From M55B157 sp040265115 (lineage in GTDB: Bacteria > Actinomycetota > Actinomycetes > S36-B12): DNA of 13,527 bases. The stretch spans positions 1 to 13,527 of the forward strand of contig JBDQGZ010000045.1 in assembly GCA_040265115.1 (NCBI GenBank), read 5' to 3'. How positions within the stretch are numbered: position 1 is the stretch's first letter; the number at the start of each line of letters is the position of its first letter. The position numbers and the translations under genes were made by a program. A model generated the notes under the pieces. The model was given only the letters and a program-made list of their open reading frames with translations. It was not told the DNA's origin and ran no database searches. Shown here piece by piece: positions 1 through 6,071 of the stretch.

Positions 1-552
1 ACCGCACCCGATCCCTGGGCCGGTCAATCGACCCCGGTGTCCGCGGATCTACTCACTGTCACCCCCGCCCCCGAGGAAGCCGACAGCCTCACCGGCTTCA
101 CCTCCGGATTGCTGCCAGGCCAGATCCCGGTGAGTCGGTCCTTGGTCTACGGCGAGGATCCAGAGGCACACAATCCCGACACCGTCGATGCGGCTATCGA
201 TCGCAATCCGATCTCCGCCTGGACCACCGACACCTTCTACAACCCCGACACCGCGGATCTCGATGCGCCCATCGGACTCGTGCTCGACCTGGGCAATCCG
301 CGGGCGGTGAGCGCGGTGCGCCTCGAACTTGTCGGTACCGGATCGAGCGTGTCGATCCGTGTCGGGTCATCCCCCGAAGCGCCCCCGCAAGATTGGTCGG
401 TTCTCGCGGAGGCGGAGGCGATCGGGGAATCGATCGATCTGCGGTCCCCTCGACCGGTGGTCGGGCGTTATGTCCTCGTCTGGTTCACCCGCCTGCCCCC
501 CGCCGACTCCGGCTTCGTCGGCGGACTGCGTGAGATCTCGGTGCTGGCCTGA
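1..552 (+). CDS. C-terminal discoidin-like domain of a MurJ/pseudokinase-type protein (5' truncated by window edge)
   Basis: The frame is open from base 1 to the TGA at 550-552, giving 183 residues, so this is the 3' end of a longer gene. An internal GTG at 37 is not needed as a start. The visible part begins with a Pro/Thr-rich linker and continues as a beta-rich domain with 'AIDRNPISAWTTD' and 'LVLDLGNPRAVSAVRLEL', the pattern of F5/8 type C (discoidin, galactose-binding-like) folds. In Mycobacterium tuberculosis the protein encoded directly upstream of sigM, MviN/MurJ (Rv3910), is a lipid II flippase fused to a pseudokinase and ends in a very similar extracytoplasmic domain. In other actinomycetes the pseudokinase part is a separate gene, so the missing 5' portion could be MurJ itself or a stand-alone pseudokinase. 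The domain probably lies outside the membrane; its ligand is unknown. Only 32 bp separate it from sigM. Confidence 0.75.
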   Translation, partial: TAPDPWAGQSTPVSADLLTVTPAPEEADSLTGFTSGLLPGQIPVSRSLVYGEDPEAHNPDTVDAAIDRNPISAWTTDTFYNPDTADLDAPIGLVLDLGNPRAVSAVRLELVGTGSSVSIRVGSSPEAPPQDWSVLAEAEAIGESIDLRSPRPVVGRYVLVWFTRLPPADSGFVGGLREISVLA

Positions 553-571
553 GCACGCGAGCCCCGGTCGT

Positions 572-577
572 TAGGCT
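572..577 (+). promoter_or_regulatory. -10 hexamer of a leaderless sigM promoter
   Basis: TAGGCT fits the actinobacterial -10 consensus TANNNT. Seven bases separate it from the GTG at 585, which puts the predicted transcription start on the start codon itself. No Shine-Dalgarno sequence precedes sigM and no clear -35 TTGACA is visible, as is common in high-GC actinomycetes. No convincing ECF-type GGAAC/CGTC promoter was seen, so autoregulation by SigM is not supported by this stretch alone. Confidence 0.55.
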
Positions 578-584
578 TCCCGAC

Positions 585-1226
585 GTGTCGACGCCCGTCC
601 CCACGCCCAGCGATGCTGAGCTGCTCGCCGCGCATTGCGCCGGCGACCCGGAGGCGTTCACCGAGATCGTCCGTCGGCACAGGGACCGACTCTGGGCTGT
701 CGCCCTACGGACCACCGGCGATCCCGAGGAGGCCTCCGACGCCCTGCAGGACGCCCTGATCTCGGCCTACCGCCGGGCCGAGACCTTCCGCGGCGACTCC
801 GCGGTCACGACCTGGTTGCACCGGATCGTGGTCAATGCCTCCCTCGATCGTCTCCGCCGGCGAGCCGTGCGCCCATGGGTGCCGCTGCCCGAGGAGACCG
901 GAGAGACCGGGGATCGGTCCCAACTCGCCGACAACGCCGCGCTCATCGACCCCCGCGACGCCCTCGACGCGCGGGAGACCGCGTTAGAGATCTCCGCCGC
1001 CCTCGACGAACTGCCCCCCGATCAGCGCACGGCCATCGTGCTGGTCGACCTCGAGGGCTGGTCGGTCGAGGAGGCCGCCGCGATCATGGAGTGCCCGACC
1101 GGCACGGTGAAGAGCCGCTGCTCCCGGGGCCGAGCAAAACTCGCCAAGCGACTCCAACATTTGCGGAACCCCGACCCCGACAGCCCCGTCACACCGGCGA
1201 CAGGAGGTGACCCGAGCGGTGAGTGA
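585..1226 (+). CDS. sigM: ECF RNA polymerase sigma factor, SigM group
   Basis: A 213-residue extracytoplasmic-function sigma factor. Region 2 lies at about residues 24-93, with the core-binding and -10 recognition part 'DPEEASDALQDALISAYR' followed by 'TTWLHRIVVNASLDRLRRR'. Region 4 lies at about 133-190, with 'LPPDQRTAIVLVDLEGWSV' and the helix-turn-helix 'GTVKSRCSRGRAKL' that reads the -35 element. Regions 1.1 and 3 are absent, as normal for ECF sigmas. The GTG start at 585 is chosen because a TANNNT box sits 7 bases upstream and the N-terminus then has typical length. The position between a MurJ-type gene and an anti-sigma gene followed by trxB-trxA is the conserved SigM locus of actinomycetes, where the factor responds to oxidative and envelope stress. 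Its stop overlaps the anti-sigma start by 8 bases, which suggests coupled translation. Confidence 0.92.
   Translation: MSTPVPTPSDAELLAAHCAGDPEAFTEIVRRHRDRLWAVALRTTGDPEEASDALQDALISAYRRAETFRGDSAVTTWLHRIVVNASLDRLRRRAVRPWVPLPEETGETGDRSQLADNAALIDPRDALDARETALEISAALDELPPDQRTAIVLVDLEGWSVEEAAAIMECPTGTVKSRCSRGRAKLAKRLQHLRNPDPDSPVTPATGGDPSGE
1202..1210 (+). promoter_or_regulatory. Shine-Dalgarno site that decides the anti-sigma start
   Basis: AGGAGGTGA is a full nine-base complement to the 3' end of 16S rRNA. It lies 8 bases before the GTG at 1219. An in-frame GTG at 1207 overlaps this site and so is an unlikely start. The site lies inside the sigM coding sequence, as expected for an internal operon gene. 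Confidence 0.75.
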
Positions 1227-2151
1227 AGACTGGACCGACGGCGATCTGCCCGACCTGGCGAGCGAGTATCCCGATCTCGCGGCCGTGTTGGGTGCGCAGC
1301 CGACGCCGACCATGCCCGATGAGGTGTGGGCGCGACTGGAATCAGCCCTTGCTGACCAGACCCCGCTGGTCTCCGCCGACCCCGCGGTCACTGCACTGGC
1401 CGCCCACCGCGAGCGCCGCCCCCGCCGCGTAATGCCCCTTCTCGGTGCGGCTGCCGGTCTCGTCCTCGTGGGAGTCGTCGGTGTCCCCCTCGTCGTGGGC
1501 GGAACCTCTTCGGCCCCACCCGTCGCCGACTCCGCCATTACCAACCCGGCCGAGCCGACCACCCTCGCCTCTGGACCCGTCGCCACCCCGCGCAGCGATC
1601 CACCGACCGAACCCGATCCGGCTCCGACGACCGACGCGATCACCGAACCCGCCGAACCCACGAGTTCACCCAGCAGCGAAGACCCCATCACCGGGGGTGC
1701 TGATGTTATGACCGTGCCCGCGCGCTTCGTGCTCGCCTCGGGCACGGACTATTCCCCTGATGCGATGACCCCCCAGGTGACGAATCTGCTCAGCACCGCA
1801 GGCATCGGCAGCAACAGCGGCGCCATGATGGAGGAGGTCACGGCGATGCAGGCCGACGAGCCCGCTGCAATGCCCGCCATGGTCGGCTCCGCTGGATTCA
1901 CCTCCGAGCCAGGGGCCCTGCGCGACTGCGTCGATCGGCTGTATTCCTCCAAGGGTGGCTCGAGTGCCGGGCTTGCCATGCCCGCGCTTCTCGTCGACCG
2001 CGCATTCTTCCAGGGCCGCGATGCCGGGGTCGTGGTCATGCTCCACACCAGCCCGGGTGACTCGCCCTATCTCGACGTGGCCGTCGTGGGTCCGGAGTGC
2101 AGCGACGCCGATGTCGCCGCCGCCACGTGGTTCCGCTACGACCTGCCCTGA
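1219..2151 (+). CDS. Membrane-anchored anti-sigma factor, probable SigM partner (RsmA-type position)
   Basis: From the GTG at 1219 the protein has 310 residues. Residues 1-70 form a short acidic then basic cytoplasmic part with 'TPTMPDEVWARLESALADQ', a pattern shared by anti-sigma factors of this locus; it is expected to hold SigM. Residues 71-93 form one transmembrane helix preceded by 'RERRPRR'. Residues 94-165 are a Pro/Thr/Ser-rich linker typical of cell-wall-spanning segments, and about 166-310 form an extracytoplasmic domain with two cysteines, C237 ('LRDCVDRLY') and C294 ('GPECSD'), that could make a disulfide. There is no zinc-binding HxxxCxxC motif. Start choice rests on the ribosome binding site at 1202-1210 and the 8-base overlap with the sigM stop. 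The function is inferred mainly from position and layout because these proteins diverge quickly in sequence. Confidence 0.8.
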   Translation: MSEDWTDGDLPDLASEYPDLAAVLGAQPTPTMPDEVWARLESALADQTPLVSADPAVTALAAHRERRPRRVMPLLGAAAGLVLVGVVGVPLVVGGTSSAPPVADSAITNPAEPTTLASGPVATPRSDPPTEPDPAPTTDAITEPAEPTSSPSSEDPITGGADVMTVPARFVLASGTDYSPDAMTPQVTNLLSTAGIGSNSGAMMEEVTAMQADEPAAMPAMVGSAGFTSEPGALRDCVDRLYSSKGGSSAGLAMPALLVDRAFFQGRDAGVVVMLHTSPGDSPYLDVAVVGPECSDADVAAATWFRYDLP

Positions 2152-2171
2152 ATCGGCCGCCTCTGCGGGCC

Positions 2172-2177
2172 TAGGAT
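2172..2177 (+). promoter_or_regulatory. -10 hexamer of a leaderless trxB promoter
   Basis: TAGGAT matches TANNNT and is separated by seven bases from the ATG at 2185, the same spacing as at sigM. No Shine-Dalgarno is present. It implies that trxB-trxA-cwlM can be transcribed independently of sigM and the anti-sigma gene, although read-through across the 33-bp gap is also possible. Confidence 0.55.
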
Positions 2178-2184
2178 CGTATTC

Positions 2185-3117
2185 ATGAGCGACACTCGCG
2201 ACGTCATCATCATCGGCTCCGGTCCCGCCGGCTACACGGCGGCGATCTACACCGCACGGGCACAGTTGAACCCAGTCGTGCTCGAGGGTGCGGTCACCGC
2301 CGGTGGCGCCCTGATGAACACCACCGAGGTGGAGAACTTCCCCGGCTTCGCCGAGGGCATCATGGGTCCCGCCCTGATGGAGGCCATGCGCGCCCAGGCG
2401 GTGCGATTCGGCGCCGAGATCATCACCGACGATGCTGTGGAGGTGCGCCTCGACGGTGACGTGAAGTACGTGCGTGATGGCTCGGGCCGGGAGTACCACG
2501 CAAAGAGCGTCATCCTCGCGATGGGATCGGGCTATCGGGAACTCGATGTGCCGAATGAGAAGCGTCTCTCCGGACATGGTGTGTCGTGGTGTGCGACCTG
2601 CGATGGGTTCTTCTTCCGCGATGCCGACATCGCCGTCGTCGGAGGTGGAGACTCCGCGATCGAGGAGGCCACCTTCCTCACCCGCTTCGCCAAGTCCGTC
2701 ACCGTCATCCATCGTCGTGACGAGTTGCGCGCCAGCAAGATCATGCAGGAACGCGCCTTCAACGATCCGAAGATCTCCTTCGCCTGGAACTCCGAGGTCG
2801 TCGATGTGATCGGCGATCAGAAGGTGTCCGGGGTGATCCTGCGCGACACCGTCACCGGCGACACCCGCGAGTTGCCCATCACCGGGCTGTTCATCGCCAT
2901 CGGGCACGATCCACGCTCTGAACTGGTCAAGGGCCAGATCTCCTGTGATGACGAGGGCTATGTACGCGTAGATGCGCCAACGACCCGCACCGATATTCCC
3001 GGCGTGTTCGCCTGCGGCGATCTCGTCGACCACACCTACCGCCAGGCCATCACCGCTGCCGGGAGCGGCTGCTCCGCGGCGCTGGACGCCGAGAAGTTCC
3101 TCGCTGCTAGCGAGTAG
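2185..3117 (+). CDS. trxB: Thioredoxin-disulfide reductase (NADPH, FAD)
   Basis: A 310-residue low-molecular-weight thioredoxin reductase, which transfers electrons from NADPH through FAD and a redox disulfide to thioredoxin in the cytoplasm. The FAD dinucleotide fold is GSGPAGYTAA (11-20). The active-site pair is C136-A-T-C139 in 'SWCATCDGF'. The NADPH fold is GGGDSA at 153-158, with HRR at 176-178 for the 2'-phosphate of NADPH. The C-terminal FAD motif 'GVFACGDL' lies at 273-280. All expected residues and the family length (about 310-335) are present. The ATG at 2185 gives a standard N-terminus. trxA follows after 43 bp, so the reductase and its substrate are most likely co-transcribed. Confidence 0.97.
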   Translation: MSDTRDVIIIGSGPAGYTAAIYTARAQLNPVVLEGAVTAGGALMNTTEVENFPGFAEGIMGPALMEAMRAQAVRFGAEIITDDAVEVRLDGDVKYVRDGSGREYHAKSVILAMGSGYRELDVPNEKRLSGHGVSWCATCDGFFFRDADIAVVGGGDSAIEEATFLTRFAKSVTVIHRRDELRASKIMQERAFNDPKISFAWNSEVVDVIGDQKVSGVILRDTVTGDTRELPITGLFIAIGHDPRSELVKGQISCDDEGYVRVDAPTTRTDIPGVFACGDLVDHTYRQAITAAGSGCSAALDAEKFLAASE

Positions 3118-3160
3118 CCTGACCGTACGACACCACCCGCTGCACACCTAGGGAGAATTC

Positions 3161-3484
3161 ATGTCCACCATCGTCGTGACCGATGCCAACTTCGACACCG
3201 ACGTCCTGGCCAGCGACAAGCCTGTCGTCGTCGACTTTTGGGCCGAGTGGTGCGGACCATGCCGCATGGTGTCGCCGATTCTCGAGGAGATCGCCGCGGA
3301 GAACACCGACAAGATCACCGTCGCGAAGCTAAATGTCGATGAGAATCCGAAGACCGCCGCGAGCTACGGCATTACCTCGATCCCCACGATGAACGTTTAC
3401 TCCGGTGGCGAGGTCGTGAAGACGATTATCGGGGCGAAGCCCAAGGCCGCTCTGCTCGCCGATCTCGCGCCCTACCTGGGGTAA
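3161..3484 (+). CDS. trxA: Thioredoxin
   Basis: A 107-residue single-domain cytoplasmic thioredoxin. The active site is W30-C31-G32-P33-C34 and the cis-proline is P75 in 'TSIPTMNVY', both needed for the fold and for dithiol exchange. The partner reductase is encoded just upstream. A Shine-Dalgarno AGGGAG at 3150-3155 lies 5 bases before the ATG, in contrast to the leaderless-looking trxB. Likely targets by family knowledge include ribonucleotide reductase and peroxiredoxins. The cwlM start lies 3 bases beyond the TAA stop, which suggests coupled translation. Confidence 0.97.
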   Translation: MSTIVVTDANFDTDVLASDKPVVVDFWAEWCGPCRMVSPILEEIAAENTDKITVAKLNVDENPKTAASYGITSIPTMNVYSGGEVVKTIIGAKPKAALLADLAPYLG

Positions 3485-3487
3485 TGC

Positions 3488-4612
3488 ATGGCCCCGACCC
3501 TGCTGCGTCAGGGGGACAGCGGGCCCGGGGTCGCTGATATTCGCGAGCGGCTGCGGCGCCTCGGCTTCTGCGAGGAATCCGGTCGCCATATCGCTGCCGA
3601 CACCTATGACGAGGGTCTCGCCGACGCGGTCCGTGCCTTCCAGCAGCATCGCGGTATCCCCGTCGATGGTGTCGTCGGCCCGCAGACCTTCCGCCATCTC
3701 GACGAAGCTCGCTGGACCTTAGGCGACCGTGTGCTGCTGTTCAATCCCGGGCACCTCATGTCCGGCGATGACGTGCTGGGTCTCCAGCAGCGACTGGTCA
3801 ATCTCGGCTTCGACTGCGGTCGACCCGACGGAGTGTTTGGTGTCGCCACCGACTCGGCGATCCGCGAATTCCAACGCAATGTCGGCGTCGATGCTGACGG
3901 CATGTGCGGGCCGGACACCTATCGCGCCCTCCAGCGCCTGACCCGCACCGTCGGCGAGGGCGAACTCGCCGCACCGCTGCGCGAACGCCTCACCTGGGAC
4001 TCGGCCCGCAGCGGGGTGGCTGGGAAGGTCGTCATGCTCGACCCGGGCGGCGCGGACGCCGACGAGCAGTTCGCCGAGACCGAGGCCGCAATCATCGCCG
4101 ATGTCTGCGCTCGACTCGAGGGTCGACTGGCAGCGGTCGGCACCCAGGTCCTGCTGACGCGAACCCCCGCCCCAACCCTGGTCGAAGAGAATCGGCGGGC
4201 CGCCTTCGCCAATGAGATGGGGGCTGATCTGCTGGTGAGTCTGCATGTGGAACGGGTGCAACTCCCGAATGCGAACGGCATCTCGACGTTCTATTTCGGG
4301 GATCCCCGCGGAGGAACGCACTCCTTCTCCGGTCGCCATGCCGCGGAGTTGATGCATGACGAGGTGTGTCGTCGCACCGACCTCACCGACTGCCGTGCGC
4401 ATCCGCGTACCTGGGATCTACTCCGGCTCACCCGAATGCCCGCCGTCTGGATGGAATTGGGCTATCTCTCCCACCCCCGGGACGCCGCCCGCCTCGCCGA
4501 TCCTCGATTCCGAGACGCCGTCGCCGACGGTCTTGCCGCCGCGGTGGTCGCCTATTTCGCTCCCGACCCGGCGTCGGCAGACGAAGACCTTGGGATCGAA
4601 CCCGACGCATAA
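3488..4612 (+). CDS. cwlM: CwlM-like cytoplasmic pseudo-amidase with two peptidoglycan-binding domains
   Basis: A 374-residue protein with two PG_binding_1 repeats (about 8-68 and 85-148, each ending with a GVVGPQT or GMCGPDT type motif) and an Amidase_3 domain (about 178-357). No signal peptide or transmembrane helix is present, so it should stay in the cytoplasm. Amidase_3 enzymes bind zinc through His, Glu, His with a further catalytic Glu. H253 ('SLHVER'), E323 ('MELGYLSHP') and a possible Glu (E196 or E199) are present, but the first histidine, normally LDPGH, is glycine 188 ('MLDPGGAD'). Catalysis is therefore doubtful. In mycobacteria CwlM sits in this gene position, is phosphorylated by PknB and activates MurA. 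A similar regulatory role is inferred here. An RNA hairpin follows 15 bp after the stop. Confidence 0.88.
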   Translation: MAPTLLRQGDSGPGVADIRERLRRLGFCEESGRHIAADTYDEGLADAVRAFQQHRGIPVDGVVGPQTFRHLDEARWTLGDRVLLFNPGHLMSGDDVLGLQQRLVNLGFDCGRPDGVFGVATDSAIREFQRNVGVDADGMCGPDTYRALQRLTRTVGEGELAAPLRERLTWDSARSGVAGKVVMLDPGGADADEQFAETEAAIIADVCARLEGRLAAVGTQVLLTRTPAPTLVEENRRAAFANEMGADLLVSLHVERVQLPNANGISTFYFGDPRGGTHSFSGRHAAELMHDEVCRRTDLTDCRAHPRTWDLLRLTRMPAVWMELGYLSHPRDAARLADPRFRDAVADGLAAAVVAYFAPDPASADEDLGIEPDA

Positions 4613-4701
4613 CCCGGGTGCGGCCAGAGGGCTCGCACCACGAAGGCGAGCCCTGCCGCGAGCGCCATCCAGGCCAGCAGTTTCGCCACTCCTCGCCACA
4701 C
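4552..4701 (-). CDS. Possible 49-residue single-span membrane peptide, antisense to the cwlM 3' end
   Basis: On the minus strand a GTG at 4701 opens a 49-codon frame ending with TAG at 4552-4554. A hydrophobic helix covers about residues 8-22 ('LLAWMALAAGLAFVV'), followed by 'RALWPHPG' and a polar tail. A purine-rich AGGAGGGG lies about 9 bases before the start, and the frame fills most of the otherwise empty 4613-4753 gap. Against it, the last third lies antisense to cwlM and open frames are common at this GC content. The hairpin at 4628-4654 lies inside it. I do not recognise a family. Treat as tentative. Confidence 0.2.
   Translation of the reverse strand: MWRGVAKLLAWMALAAGLAFVVRALWPHPGYASGSIPRSSSADAGSGAK
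4628..4654 (+). terminator. Hairpin downstream of cwlM, possible terminator
   Basis: AGGGCTCGC at 4628-4636 pairs perfectly with GCGAGCCCT at 4646-4654 around a 9-base loop. It starts 15 bases after the cwlM stop. No T-run follows, which is frequent for actinobacterial terminators but leaves the call uncertain. Confidence 0.45.
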
Positions 4702-4734
4702 CGTCGCTCACCCCTCCTGCATCACGCGTCACCT

Positions 4735-4751
4735 ATAGGGGAGCATAGGGG
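4735..4751 (+). repeat. Two tandem ATAGGGG copies upstream of the aminotransferase gene
   Basis: ATAGGGG occurs at 4735-4741 and again at 4745-4751, offset by 10 bases, or one helical turn, directly before the GTG at 4754. The first copy overlaps the palindrome CCTATAGG (4732-4739), a possible -10 element, and AGGGGAG (4737-4743) is a plausible Shine-Dalgarno with 10-base spacing. It could be part of the promoter, a small operator or just the ribosome binding region. Confidence 0.3.
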
Positions 4752-4753
4752 GC

Positions 4754-6067
4754 GTGAGTGAACACGGGAACCGCCTCGACCCCTGGGTCGACTCCTATGC
4801 GGCGCGTGCCAAAGGCATGACCGCCTCGGAGATCCGCGCCCTGTTCGCCGTCGCCTCTCGGCCCGAGGTGGTGTCGCTCGCCGGCGGTATGCCCTATGTC
4901 GATGCGCTCAACCTCGATGCGATGGCCGACACCGTGTCGCACCTGATCCGCTCCCAGGGTGCGCAGGCGCTGCAGTACGGGTCGGGGCAGGGGGATGCGA
5001 TGCTGCGCGAGCATATCGGGGAGGTGATGGCAGAGGTCGGCATCACCGGTCACCCCGATGACATCGTGGTGACGACCGGTTCCCAGATGGCCCTTGACCT
5101 CGTCACGCGTGTGTTCTGCGATCCCGGCGATGTCGTCTTCGTCGAGGCACCCTCCTATGTGGGGGCCCTCGGGGTGTTCCGCTCCTATGAGTGCACGGTC
5201 GTGCATGTGCCTATGGATGTCGAGGGCCTGCAGCCGGTCGCCCTGGGCGAGGCGATCACCGCGGCACGGGCTGCAGGATTGCGCCCCAAGATGGTCTACA
5301 CGATTCCGTCATTCCACAACCCCGGTGGGATCACGCAGGGTCCGCAGCGTCGCCGCGAGCTCCTCGAGATCACGCGCCGCGAGGGACTGCTGCTGCTCGA
5401 GGACGACCCTTACGGCCTGCTGGGTTTCGATGACGTCGGCTTCGGCGACGCGCCGCCGCGGGCGATCCGTGCCGATGATGCAGACGGGGTGGTCTACCTC
5501 GGTTCCTTCTCCAAGACGATCGCGTCGGGACTGCGGGTCGGCTGGGCCCTGGCTCCGCATGGCGTGCGGGAAAAGCTCGTGCTCGCCGCGGAAGCAGCAG
5601 TGCTGTGTCCATCGAACTATGCGCAGATGACCATCTCGTCCTATCTCGCCACCCAGCCGTGGCGCGAGCAGATCAAGGTCTTCAAGGAGACCTACCGCGA
5701 GCGCCGTGACGCACTCCTTGATGAACTTGATCGCCAGATGCCCGAGGGCACCACGTGGACCCATCCGGCAGGTGGCTTCTACTCCTGGCTGACCTTGCCC
5801 GAGGGACTCGATGCGACCGCGATGCTGCCGCGCGCTGTCGCCGCGCTCGTCGCCTACGTCCCCGGCACCGGGTTCTACGTCGATGGCTCCGGGCGCCAGC
5901 ACATGCGGCTGTCCTACTGCTATCCCACGCCTGAGCGCATTCGCGAGGGGGTGCGTCGCCTGGCCGGGGTTATCGACACCGAACTCGATCTCGCCGCCAC
6001 GTTCGGGACGGGCCACACGTTGCACGACCCGACCGGGCCGAACACCCCGACACCGGATCAGGCCTAG
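4754..6067 (+). CDS. PLP-dependent aminotransferase, class I/II (2-aminoadipate / MocR-type, no HTH)
   Basis: A 437-residue fold-type-I aminotransferase. The cofactor lysine is K254 in 'GSFSKTIASGLRVGW'. Other PLP contacts are N189 ('SFHNPGG'), D217/D218 with Y220 ('LEDDPYG') and R261. The substrate-carboxylate arginine is probably R385 ('HMRLSYCYP'). The sequence style matches the LysN/2-aminoadipate and MocR-derived aminotransferases, but no N-terminal GntR DNA-binding domain is present: the protein begins about 20 residues before 'ASEIRAL'. The substrate cannot be read from sequence. The ddl start follows its stop by 4 bases, so the two are probably one operon; a role in supplying or recycling an amino acid for peptidoglycan is possible but is inference. 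GTG start chosen because it follows the ATAGGGG/AGGGGAG region and gives the family N-terminus. Confidence 0.88.
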   Translation: MSEHGNRLDPWVDSYAARAKGMTASEIRALFAVASRPEVVSLAGGMPYVDALNLDAMADTVSHLIRSQGAQALQYGSGQGDAMLREHIGEVMAEVGITGHPDDIVVTTGSQMALDLVTRVFCDPGDVVFVEAPSYVGALGVFRSYECTVVHVPMDVEGLQPVALGEAITAARAAGLRPKMVYTIPSFHNPGGITQGPQRRRELLEITRREGLLLLEDDPYGLLGFDDVGFGDAPPRAIRADDADGVVYLGSFSKTIASGLRVGWALAPHGVREKLVLAAEAAVLCPSNYAQMTISSYLATQPWREQIKVFKETYRERRDALLDELDRQMPEGTTWTHPAGGFYSWLTLPEGLDATAMLPRAVAALVAYVPGTGFYVDGSGRQHMRLSYCYPTPERIREGVRRLAGVIDTELDLAATFGTGHTLHDPTGPNTPTPDQA

Positions 6068-6071
6068 TCGC

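Noticed and set aside
984..1745. 253-codon open frame on - across sigM and the anti-sigma gene
   Set aside because: It is a shadow of two genes in conserved order; composition is Ser/Gly/Ala/Arg-rich with no motif.
1666..3147. 493-codon open frame on - across the anti-sigma gene and trxB
   Set aside because: trxB is certain on the + strand. The antisense protein is Gly/His/Asp-rich low-complexity sequence without recognisable domains.
5811..6071. N-terminal extension of ddl by 87 codons
   Set aside because: It overlaps the aminotransferase in another frame, and the ATG at 6072 gives exactly the DdlB N-terminus with E13 in place.
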